Assembly: GCA_047974565.1 (NCBI GenBank)
Contig: JBKECN010000035.1
Span: 1 to 64,000 of the forward strand
DNA length: 64,000 bases
Reading direction: 5' to 3'
From: JBDIAG01 sp047974565
GTDB taxonomy: Bacteria > Actinomycetota > Actinomycetes > Actinomycetales > CAWJMD01
The notes under the pieces: generated by a model
Databases searched by the model: none
What the model was told of the DNA's origin: nothing
The model's input: only the letters and a program-made list of their open reading frames with translations
Program-made: the position numbers and the translations under genes
In this document: piece by piece, positions 8,708 through 16,522 of the stretch
Layout: each line of letters starts with the position of its first letter
Position numbering within the stretch: position 1 is the stretch's first letter

Positions 8708-10219
8708 ATGCGGGGCACTTCTTCGTCACCGGCTGAGGACTCCACCGGTCGGGCTGCGGCCAATCACCCACCGAGCAGCCCGGCGATGAGGGCACGCCCA
8801 GCCCGGGGCGCCCCGCAGCTTGGCCTGCGGGCAAACGCCGCACAGTTCACCCTGCTCATCGCCGTCAACGCGCTCGTCGGCGGCATGGTGGGTCAGCAAC
8901 AGAGCGTCCTGCCGATGCTGGCCGAGCGGGACTTCGGCCTCACCGGATACACCGTCATCGTCACGTACGTCATGGTCTTCGGAATCACCAAGGCCGCCGC
9001 GAACTACGTGGCGGGCACCTGGGCCGACAGATATGGCCGCAAGCCCGTGCTGGTCGCCGGCTGGCTGGTCGCGATCCCCGTGCCGCTCATGCTCATCTGG
9101 GCCCCAAGCTGGGGGTGGGTGGTGCTGGCGAACGTGCTGCTCGGAGTCAACCAGGGCCTGACCTGGTCCACCACCGTGATCATGAAGATCGACCTCGTCG
9201 GGCCCCGCCGTCGAGGCCTGGCGATGGGCCTGAACGAAGCAGCCGGCTACGCAGCGGTCGCGACGACCTCCCTGGCCGCCGGCTATCTCGCCGCCCGGTA
9301 CGGGCTTCGCCCGGCTCCGTTCCTGCTGGGGCTGTCCTACACCGCGCTCGGGCTGGGACTGTCCATGCTCGCCGTGCGGGAGACTCGTGGACACGCGCGG
9401 GTCGAGGCCGCCCAGCTGCCACGCATTGCCGACCACCGACTACCCGGCACCGTGAGCGACCGCGAGGTCTTCCGGCTGACCAGCTGGCACGAGAAGGCGC
9501 TCTCCTCGGCCAGCCAGGCGGGGCTGGTCAACAACCTCAACTTCGGGCTTTCCTGGGGGTTGTTCCCGCTGCTCTTCGCGACCTCGGGGCTACCCGTGAG
9601 CAAGATCGGCATGCTCTTTGCGCTCTACCCGGCCGTATGGGGGGTCGGCCAGTTGTTCACCGGCGCCCTGTCGGACCGCTGGGGTCGAAAACCCCTGATC
9701 GGTACCGGGATGTTCGTGCAGGCCGGCGCCCTCGCAATCATCGCCGCCGCGGACTCCCTGGTGCCGTGGGCGGCCGGAACCATGCTGCTGGGTGCGGGGA
9801 GCGCGCTCGTCTACCCGACCCTGCTGGCTGTCATCGCAGACGTCGCCCACCCGGCCTGGAGGGGCCGAGCGGTCGGTTTCTACCGGGTCTGGCGCGATCT
9901 GGGGTACGCCGTGGGAGCCCTCACCGGCGGCATCGTCGCCGACCTGTGGAACCTGCGGGCCGCCGTCTGGGTGGCGGCTGCGATCAGCGCGGTCTGCGCA
10001 GTGGTAGTCGTGGTGCGCATGTATGAGACACACCCCCGCACCGCCCGGGATGTCAGCGCCCTCACCGGGCTTGGCGCCGGCCCGCGCCCGCAGGCCGCCA
10101 CCGCCACGCACACCTCGATGACCGGACCCGGTGCCGATGATCCCTCGGCACCCACCGAGTCCGCCGGCTCTCGAGCACCGTCCGCGCCCGATGAGCAGAC
10201 CGAAGGCCGTCATGGGTGA
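8708..10219 (+). CDS. MFS transporter linked to ArsR-rhodanese regulator
   Basis: A 503-residue major facilitator with about 12 helices, a 37-residue N-terminal tail and a long polar C-terminal tail of about 60 residues rich in Pro, Thr and Ala. Motif A is present after helix 2 (DRYGRKP) and repeated in the second half (DRWGRKP). It overlaps the downstream ArsR-rhodanese gene by 8 nt, so the two are co-transcribed and probably act together. ArsR-rhodanese proteins sense thiol-reactive or sulfur species in studied cases, so an exporter of such a compound is plausible. Substrate unproven; a sugar role because of lacZ next door is the alternative. Confidence 0.85.
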   Translation: MRGTSSSPAEDSTGRAAANHPPSSPAMRARPARGAPQLGLRANAAQFTLLIAVNALVGGMVGQQQSVLPMLAERDFGLTGYTVIVTYVMVFGITKAAANYVAGTWADRYGRKPVLVAGWLVAIPVPLMLIWAPSWGWVVLANVLLGVNQGLTWSTTVIMKIDLVGPRRRGLAMGLNEAAGYAAVATTSLAAGYLAARYGLRPAPFLLGLSYTALGLGLSMLAVRETRGHARVEAAQLPRIADHRLPGTVSDREVFRLTSWHEKALSSASQAGLVNNLNFGLSWGLFPLLFATSGLPVSKIGMLFALYPAVWGVGQLFTGALSDRWGRKPLIGTGMFVQAGALAIIAAADSLVPWAAGTMLLGAGSALVYPTLLAVIADVAHPAWRGRAVGFYRVWRDLGYAVGALTGGIVADLWNLRAAVWVAAAISAVCAVVVVVRMYETHPRTARDVSALTGLGAGPRPQAATATHTSMTGPGADDPSAPTESAGSRAPSAPDEQTEGRHG

Positions 10220-10907
10220 GCGTGCAGCCAAGAGTGCCCTGTTCGCCGAGTACGCGGCCGTCGGCAAGGCGTTGGCCAACCCCGGGCGCCTGGAGTTGCT
10301 CGATCTGCTGGCTCAAGGCCCACGCGGGGTGGACCAACTCGCCGAAGCAGCCGGCCTGGGCGTGACCACCTGCTCGGCGCACCTACAGGCGCTGCGCGAG
10401 GCCGGCCTGGTCAGGTCGGTGCGCGAGGGCAAGCGAGTGATCAACGTGCTCTCCGACGATGCTGTCGCCACTCTCCTGGTCGACCTGCGCACCGTCGCCT
10501 CCCGTCAGCGACCCGCCACCGATATCGCCCGCGACACCTACCTCGGCCCCGACGACACCCAAGCCATCACCCGCGCCGAACTCCTGGACCGGGCCCGGGC
10601 TGGCGACCTGGTCATCCTCGACGTCCGGCCGGGCATCGAGTACGCGGCCGCGCACCTGCCGGGTGCGATGAACATCCCTCTGGACGAACTCGTGGCTCGA
10701 CTGGACGAACTACCCGCCGATACGGAGATCGTCGCGTACTGCCGGGGGGCGTATTGCGCCATGGCCCACGAGGCGGTCCGAGTCCTGGTCGCGCACGGCT
10801 ACCACGCCCGACGCGCGCAAGACGGCATCCTGGAATGGCGATCCGACGGCATCGTCCGCTCAGCCTCAGCCTCAGCCGGGCGCCACCTGCCGGCCGATCA
10901 CGGATAA
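10212..10907 (+). CDS. ArsR-family regulator fused to a rhodanese domain
   Basis: A 231-residue fusion. Residues about 10-95 are an ArsR winged helix-turn-helix; the recognition helix region includes a cysteine (VTTCSAHLQAL). Residues about 125-215 are a rhodanese domain with HLPGAMNIP and the active-site loop CRGAYCA, which has two cysteines. Known ArsR-rhodanese proteins regulate transport or sulfur genes and may read a persulfide or metalloid on the loop. Starts at 10131 and 10191 are possible, but GAAGG just before the ATG at 10212 favours this one, giving an 8-nt overlap with the MFS stop. Confidence 0.87.
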   Translation: MGERAAKSALFAEYAAVGKALANPGRLELLDLLAQGPRGVDQLAEAAGLGVTTCSAHLQALREAGLVRSVREGKRVINVLSDDAVATLLVDLRTVASRQRPATDIARDTYLGPDDTQAITRAELLDRARAGDLVILDVRPGIEYAAAHLPGAMNIPLDELVARLDELPADTEIVAYCRGAYCAMAHEAVRVLVAHGYHARRAQDGILEWRSDGIVRSASASAGRHLPADHG

Positions 10908-11435
10908 TTCACCCTCGCGGCGCCCTGAGCGGCAGATCCCCGCGACACAAACAGGCCGTGGATGCCATCAGTGGAGCTCGGCTCCAGTTCCGGCCTGCAC
11001 ATCCTCGTTTGTGCACTCGCGCCTCCGCATTGACCCGCGCCCAACCCGCCGGCCCAACCCGCGCCCGCGCGACCCGGAGGGCCCCCGACCCCGCACGCCC
11101 GACCCGGCGGCCCTCAACCCGCCCCCGCGCGGCCCCGCGGTCACGGATCATTGCGTCCGCAGCGCTACTGGACCTCAACCCGCGCCCGCGCGGCCCCGCG
11201 CCCGCCGATCCCACTTCCCGACCTGCAGCTGCCGACCGAACCCGGACCACACCCGAATGAGGGACCCTGGCTGCGGGAGGTCCTGGCAGTTTCTCCAGAG
11301 TCGGGGCGCCGGCCGCTTTCGTCCTTTACGCTCGTTCACGAATGACACAAACTTCCCGCTGTCAGCCCGGGTCGCCGTTGGACGACGGGCGAGACGGCGG
11401 CCGCGGGGATGAGGAGACAAGGGAGAGACGCGAAG
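10908..11435. other. GC-rich intergenic region upstream of the glycan-synthase operon
   Basis: About 530 nt without a credible gene. Long open frames on both strands here are made of Arg, Pro, Ala and Thr and reflect extreme GC content. It holds a degenerate GC-rich repeat (listed separately). The last 100 nt are less GC-rich (around 11320-11355) and are the best place for the promoter of the response-regulator operon. Confidence 0.5.
11112..11200. repeat. 28-bp GC-rich direct repeat, two copies
   Basis: A 28-nt unit beginning CCTCAACCCGC and ending GGCCCCGCG occurs at 11112-11139 and 11173-11200 with one mismatch (period 61 nt). Weaker relatives of the AACCCGCGCCCGCGC core lie upstream near 11040-11075. 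Confidence 0.6.
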
Positions 11436-11816
11436 GTGGGGTCGGCTCGGATCCTGGTCGTCGACGACGACCGTGACCTGCGCGACCTCGTCGTCTTCAA
11501 ACTCACCCAGGCGGGGCATCTGGTGAGCCAGTGCGCCACCGGCCAGGACGCCATCGCGATCGCTCGAGCCGAGGTCCCGGATCTGGTCGTCCTGGACGTG
11601 ATGATGCCCGGTCTCAGCGGCATCGACGTGCTCCGCGAACTCAGGCTGGACCCGTCCACGCGTGGCATCCGCGTCATCATGCTCACCGCCCGAGCCCAGG
11701 AGGGCGACACCGAGACGGCCTTCGCCGTCGGTGCCGATGACTACGTGACCAAGCCGTTCAGCCCCCGTGAGCTCGTCCGGCGGGTGGACGCGGTGCTGTC
11801 GCGGGCCGTCCGCTGA
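11436..11816 (+). CDS. Single-domain (REC-only) response regulator
   Basis: A CheY-like receiver of about 126 residues with no output domain. The acidic pocket is VVDDDRD near the N-terminus, the phosphoacceptor is Asp54 in VVLDVMMPG, and the conserved Lys106 is in VTKPFSP. GTG at 11436 has AGGGAGAG about 9 nt upstream and starts right at the fold; an ATG at 11409 in the same frame would add nine basic residues. It is the first gene of an operon with HEAT, GT2 and histidine-kinase genes, so its cognate kinase is probably the last gene. Without a DNA-binding domain it probably acts by protein contact, perhaps on the HEAT protein or the synthase. Confidence 0.88.
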   Translation: MGSARILVVDDDRDLRDLVVFKLTQAGHLVSQCATGQDAIAIARAEVPDLVVLDVMMPGLSGIDVLRELRLDPSTRGIRVIMLTARAQEGDTETAFAVGADDYVTKPFSPRELVRRVDAVLSRAVR

Positions 11817-11838
11817 ACCCGGCAAACAGGACCCGCTG

Positions 11839-12948
11839 ATGCAGAACCAGAACTTCCCCGCCGGGGTCTTCATCGGAGTCTTCGCCGCGTTCGCCGTCGT
11901 CATCGTGCTGCTGGCCGCGACGATCGTCGTCGGCAGGCTCTGGCGGCACCAGGTCGTCCGGCACCGGGCAGTGGTCGCGGAGGACCTCAGACTCCTGGTC
12001 ATCCAGGCGGCGGCCGGCACCGAGGAGGAGGCGGCAACTGCGGCCAACCGTCTGGTCGAGCTCGACCCCACCCGGTGGCGCGCGATCGCCCCCACCATCA
12101 CCACCATGCTGGTCACGGTGCGAGGGGAGTCCCGATCGGCACTCATCGAGGTGCTGGCCCGCCGAGGCACCCTGGTGGACGCTCTGCGATCGCTCGGCAC
12201 CGGACGACGAGGCCAGCGGGCTCGGGCCATCGAGTTGCTGAGCACCTGTGACGTGGCCTCCAGCGCCCCGGAGATCATCCGCGCATTGCAGGACCCGGCA
12301 CCACAGGTCCGGCAAGTGGCCGCCCGGGCGCTCGGCAGGCTGCGAACCCCAGCTGCCGTGGCCCCGTTGTTCGCCACCGTGGGCAGCAACCGGCCCGTCC
12401 CACCCCGGGTGATCGCCACCGCGATCTCGCGGATCGGAGTGCAGGCCCATCCCGAACTGAAACTCGTGCTCGCCAGCCCCAATGCCGAACAGCGAGCCGT
12501 CGCCGCCGAGGTGTGCGGCCTGGTGGGGGCCTCAGGCACCCTCGGGATGCTCACCCAGATGCTGGAGCACGACCCTAGCCTGGAGGTACGGATCAGGGCC
12601 GCGAGATCACTGGGCAAGATCGGGCTCCCATGGGTGGTGCCGCATCTGGTGAGCGCGTGCCAGGCGCGGCATCCGGCCGGGCTGCGGTCGGTGGCCGCCC
12701 GGGCGCTTGGGGAGATCGGCTCGCCCGAGGCGCTGGCTGCGTTGAGCCGGCTGGCGACCGATCCGCATGATCGGCTCGCGGTCAATGCCAGCTACGCCCT
12801 GACCCAGGTGGGCACCGAGGGGTTCGCCAGCCTGCTGCGGCTCGCTGAGGATCCGGGGCACGTGCAGGCCAGGGAAGCGGTGATCGTCGCCACGCTGCGC
12901 GGCGAGACGGACGCACCGGCGTGGTGGAGCCGGGAGGACGTGGAGTGA
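11839..12948 (+). CDS. Membrane-anchored HEAT-repeat protein
   Basis: A 369-residue protein with one N-terminal transmembrane helix (about residues 8-30), a basic stop-transfer segment, then cytoplasmic alpha-helical HEAT/armadillo-type repeats across about residues 55-350. Repeated patterns such as VRQVAARALGRL, VRIRAARSLGKIG and LRSVAARALGEIG are visible. HEAT arrays are scaffolds for protein contacts. It starts 22 nt after the response-regulator stop and overlaps the glycosyltransferase start by 4 nt (GTGA), which implies translational coupling. A role as adaptor between receiver, kinase and membrane synthase is inference from context. The upstream in-frame ATG at 11767 lies inside the response-regulator gene and was rejected. 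Confidence 0.85.
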   Translation: MQNQNFPAGVFIGVFAAFAVVIVLLAATIVVGRLWRHQVVRHRAVVAEDLRLLVIQAAAGTEEEAATAANRLVELDPTRWRAIAPTITTMLVTVRGESRSALIEVLARRGTLVDALRSLGTGRRGQRARAIELLSTCDVASSAPEIIRALQDPAPQVRQVAARALGRLRTPAAVAPLFATVGSNRPVPPRVIATAISRIGVQAHPELKLVLASPNAEQRAVAAEVCGLVGASGTLGMLTQMLEHDPSLEVRIRAARSLGKIGLPWVVPHLVSACQARHPAGLRSVAARALGEIGSPEALAALSRLATDPHDRLAVNASYALTQVGTEGFASLLRLAEDPGHVQAREAVIVATLRGETDAPAWWSREDVE

Positions 12949-14471
12949 ACGTTCATGAGGCCCTGCAAGCGGTCTTCGTCTTCTTCGGGTATCCGGCCAT
13001 GGCGTACTTCCTTTTCGTCAACGGCAGCTATCTGTTCTTCGTCGTGGCCGCCGCCCTCGACGTGCGCGAGTACCAGCGTCGCAAGGAATACGCCGGCCTG
13101 GACGAGATCGCCAGCAGCTCTCTGACGCAACCCATCTCGGTGATCATGCCTGCCTTCAACGAGGAGGCCGGGGTGGTCTCGGCGGTGATGGCGATGCTCG
13201 CCCTGCGCTATCCGGCGCACGAGGTGATCGTCGTCGACGACGGCAGCACCGACGACATGTTCGCCCGCTTGCGGGAATCCTTCGACCTGGTGGAGATACC
13301 CCGGCACATCCCCGAACTCATCTCGATGCGAGAGCATCCCACGTCCGTGCATGTGCCGGCCGACGGCTACACCCCGCTGGTGGTGGTGCGCAAGAAGAAC
13401 TCCGGGGCAGGCGATTCCACCAATGTGGGGGTCAACGCCGCCCGGTATCCACTGGTCGCCTTCATCGACTCCGACTCGATCCTGGACCCGGATGCGCTGC
13501 TCGTCGTGGCCGCCCCTTTCACCGACGACCCGGAGCGGGTGATCGCCAGCGGTGGGGCCATCCGGGCGGTCAACGGCTGTCGGGTGGTCTCCGGGCGCGT
13601 GGTGGACGTGAGGATCGCCAAGCCGTGGCTGGTGCGCATCCAGGTGGTGGAGTATCTGCGGGCCTTCATGCTCGGGCGGGCCGGGTGGTCCCGACTGAAC
13701 GCGATGATGATCATCTCCGGCGCCTTCGGCCTGTTCCGCCGGGACATGGTGATCGAGATCGGAGGGCTGGACCCGGACAACATCGGACAGGACATGGAAC
13801 TGGTGCTCCGGCTGCACCGGGTGATGCGCGAGAAGCGCCGCGACTACCGGGTGGTGTACATGGCCGCGCCCACTCTGTGGACCGAAGTACCCTCCACCAC
13901 AGCGGTACTCGGGCGTCAGCGCCGCCGGTGGCACCGGGGCCTGTGGGAGGTGCTGTGGAAGCACCGGCGGATGGTCGGCAATCCTCGGTACGGGCGGATC
14001 GGCGTGCTCGCCCTGCCCTACTTCTGGCTCGTCGAACTGCTCGCGCCGGTGCTGGAACTGGCCGGGCTGGTGATCGTCCCGCTCGCCCTCATCCTCGGCA
14101 TCACCGACTGGCGATTCGCCCTGGCCATCATGCTTGCCACCTACGGCTTCGCCGCAGTGGTGACACTGGCCGCGCTGTGTGTGGAGGAGTTCACCTTCCA
14201 CCGGTACGAGCGGTGGCGGGATCTGGCCACCTCGATCGCCGCCTCCGCCGTGGAGAACATCGGATATCGCCAGCTGAACTGCTGGTGGCGGGTGCGGGGG
14301 CTCATCCAGGGGATTCGCCGGGCACAACGGGAGTGGGGGGTGATGACCCGCACCGGGTTCGCCGACAGCGCCACCACGTCCGCGAGTCCCGGCTCGCCGC
14401 CAGTCACCGCACGCCCTGCCGGCCAGTCGGCCACTCCGACCCACCCGTCCAGCAGTGGGACCGACGAATGA
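12945..14471 (+). CDS. Processive GT2 glycosyltransferase (polysaccharide synthase)
   Basis: A 508-residue membrane glycosyltransferase resembling cellulose, hyaluronan and poly-N-acetylglucosamine synthases. An N-terminal helix spans about residues 11-37. The GT-A domain holds DD98-99 (VVDDGS), the DxD motif D175-S-D177, a catalytic-type Asp283 in GQDMEL and QRRRW at 325-329, the mark of processive enzymes. Several C-terminal helices follow (about 350-440), probably forming the export channel. The GTG at 12945 overlaps the HEAT stop by 4 nt and has GGAGGA upstream. The C-terminal 50 residues are a Pro/Ser/Thr tail. The polymer is unknown; no PilZ domain or c-di-GMP gene is visible nearby. 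Confidence 0.9.
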   Translation: MNVHEALQAVFVFFGYPAMAYFLFVNGSYLFFVVAAALDVREYQRRKEYAGLDEIASSSLTQPISVIMPAFNEEAGVVSAVMAMLALRYPAHEVIVVDDGSTDDMFARLRESFDLVEIPRHIPELISMREHPTSVHVPADGYTPLVVVRKKNSGAGDSTNVGVNAARYPLVAFIDSDSILDPDALLVVAAPFTDDPERVIASGGAIRAVNGCRVVSGRVVDVRIAKPWLVRIQVVEYLRAFMLGRAGWSRLNAMMIISGAFGLFRRDMVIEIGGLDPDNIGQDMELVLRLHRVMREKRRDYRVVYMAAPTLWTEVPSTTAVLGRQRRRWHRGLWEVLWKHRRMVGNPRYGRIGVLALPYFWLVELLAPVLELAGLVIVPLALILGITDWRFALAIMLATYGFAAVVTLAALCVEEFTFHRYERWRDLATSIAASAVENIGYRQLNCWWRVRGLIQGIRRAQREWGVMTRTGFADSATTSASPGSPPVTARPAGQSATPTHPSSSGTDE

Positions 14472-16510
14472 GCCGGCCGGTCACCATCCGGCTGCGTCTG
14501 TTCAGCCTGCTGGGCAGCCTCATCATCCTCATGCTCCTGGTCGGAGTGGCCGGGGTAGCGGTGCTCACTCAGATCAGCACCGACGTCCAACGCCTCACCC
14601 TTGGCCTCACACCGGCCAACGACGTCAACACCGAGGTCCGAGTCCATCTCGAACGGGCCGACGCCGCGCTGATCCAGTGGGAGGGATCTGCGACCACCGC
14701 GCTTGCCGACCTCGCCCGGGCCCAGTGCGCCGAGGCCGAGGTACGCCAGACCCGCATCACCGCCACCGTCGACTCCCCCGAACTGACCTCGCTGACGGTG
14801 GACCAGGCGCGGGCCGTCGCTGAGTACTGCACCGACCTCAACGCCACCCTCGCGGGCCAAGCGCCTCATCCGGACCCGATCCCGGCCCTGGCCGCCACCG
14901 ACGCGGTAGCCGGCTGGATCGGCGAGAGTCGTGAAGAGGCGCGCGAACAGGTGCGAGAGTTCAACACCTACGGTCGGATCGGCCTGGTGGTGGCCACGCT
15001 GATCGCCGTATCGGTGGCACTGCTGGGGGCGCAGCGGACGGTTCGGTGGGTGCTGGATCCGCTGCGACACGTGGTGGAGGTGCTGGAGCGATTACGCACT
15101 GGGCAGACGGCGGCCCGCGCGGAACTGGTCGGTGGCCGGGAGGCTCAGACGGTGGCGGCAGCCGTCAATGCGCTTGCCGACGAGGCGGACCGCTTCCGCC
15201 AGGCCCAGGATCGAGCCGGCGAACTACGCCAGGACGTCCAGTCCGCCCACCTGCAGATCATGGGGGAACTCGAACCGGACGGTGTGTTGGCCGCCGCGGC
15301 GGCAGCGCTGGGTCGGGCCCTGCGGGTGCAGCGGGTCTGGATCCGTCAGGTCGATCAGGGCCGGCCGGGTGCCCTGCGCGCCCAATGGCAGGTCGACGGC
15401 TTGGCTCCCATCACGGACGCCGTGTTCGTCGGCACCTGGCCGGGCGAGCCGATGCTGCCGCCGTGCGGACGGCTCCAGCCGACCGGCGGCCCGAGCGCGT
15501 CCTGGGGCCAGCTCGGGGACGAGGTGCGTTGCCTGGAGACGGTGGTCAACGCGCCCTGTCTGGCCAACGACTGCGGGCGACGCCTGCTGCTGCTCACCGA
15601 GGCGACGGCGCTCGTGCAGGCCGCCATCAACGGACCGGAGAGCACGCTGGCCGGGGTCTGGCTGGCCGAGACCGCCGGGCCGCGTGCCTTCACCGTGGAC
15701 GAACTCACCGCAGTCGCGACGATCTGCCGGGAGGTCGGGCAGGCACTCACCCAGGCCGAGGTCTTCGCCACTCAGGCTGAACTCGTCGACCGGCTACAGG
15801 ATCTGGACCGGCAGAAGGACGACTTCGTCTCCACCGTCACCCATGAGCTGCGCACCCCGCTCGCCTCGATCCTGGGGTACACCGAGGCGATCCTGGACGG
15901 CGACGGTGGTGAGTTGCCCGACCACGCCTCGGCAATGCTCACCGTCGTCCATCGCAACGGCCGGCGACTGCTGGAGCTCATCGAGGACCTGCTCACCCTG
16001 GCCCGGATGGGCGCTGGCAAGCCCGCAGCACTGCCCGGTGCCAGCGCGGACGTGGCCCGCGTGGTGGATTCGGTGATCACCAGCCTGCAACCGTCAGCGC
16101 AGGGCGCTGCGCTGTATCTGAGGGTGCACGACGCGGCCCCCGGCGCGCGAGTGGCGATGGATCCGGCCAGCCTGGAACGAGTCCTGTCGAACCTGGTGTC
16201 CAATGCGTTGAAGTTCACTCTCGCCGGCGGTGTCTCGGTGGAGGTCGGTGCGGACGAGGGCTCGGTCACCGTTGCTGTCACCGACACCGGAATCGGGATC
16301 GGCACGGCGGAGTCCGAGCAGTTGTTCACCCGGTTCTACCGTGCCCCCAATGCCGTTGCCGCCGCCATCCCCGGTACCGGCCTGGGCTTGGCCATCGTGC
16401 AGGAGATCGTCCACGCTCACCAGGGCCGGATCTGGGTCAGTTCCACTCCGGACGTGGGGACGACGGTGCGATTCCGACTGCCGCTGGCCGCCCACGAGGA
16501 CCACCCCTGA
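14468..16510 (+). CDS. Sensor histidine kinase with GAF-like domain
   Basis: A 680-residue membrane kinase. TM1 is about residues 11-34 and TM2 about 171-188, enclosing an extracytoplasmic sensor of about 135 residues. A HAMP-like linker follows (190-245), then a GAF-like domain (about 265-430) with several cysteines (C333, C355, C364, C369) that could bind a ligand or metal. The HisKA box has His459 in VTHELRTP; the ATPase domain has N-box residues about N575 and N579, VTDTGIGI at 605-611 and GTGLG at 636-640. The ATG overlaps the synthase stop by 4 nt. It probably phosphorylates the REC-only protein at the operon start. Confidence 0.92.
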   Translation: MSRPVTIRLRLFSLLGSLIILMLLVGVAGVAVLTQISTDVQRLTLGLTPANDVNTEVRVHLERADAALIQWEGSATTALADLARAQCAEAEVRQTRITATVDSPELTSLTVDQARAVAEYCTDLNATLAGQAPHPDPIPALAATDAVAGWIGESREEAREQVREFNTYGRIGLVVATLIAVSVALLGAQRTVRWVLDPLRHVVEVLERLRTGQTAARAELVGGREAQTVAAAVNALADEADRFRQAQDRAGELRQDVQSAHLQIMGELEPDGVLAAAAAALGRALRVQRVWIRQVDQGRPGALRAQWQVDGLAPITDAVFVGTWPGEPMLPPCGRLQPTGGPSASWGQLGDEVRCLETVVNAPCLANDCGRRLLLLTEATALVQAAINGPESTLAGVWLAETAGPRAFTVDELTAVATICREVGQALTQAEVFATQAELVDRLQDLDRQKDDFVSTVTHELRTPLASILGYTEAILDGDGGELPDHASAMLTVVHRNGRRLLELIEDLLTLARMGAGKPAALPGASADVARVVDSVITSLQPSAQGAALYLRVHDAAPGARVAMDPASLERVLSNLVSNALKFTLAGGVSVEVGADEGSVTVAVTDTGIGIGTAESEQLFTRFYRAPNAVAAAIPGTGLGLAIVQEIVHAHQGRIWVSSTPDVGTTVRFRLPLAAHEDHP

Positions 16511-16522
16511 CCCAGCCCTGCG

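Noticed and set aside
11011..11412. Long plus- and minus-strand ORFs in the GC-rich gap
   Set aside because: Composition is almost only Arg, Pro, Ala and Thr, there is no ribosome binding site, and the sequence is repetitive.
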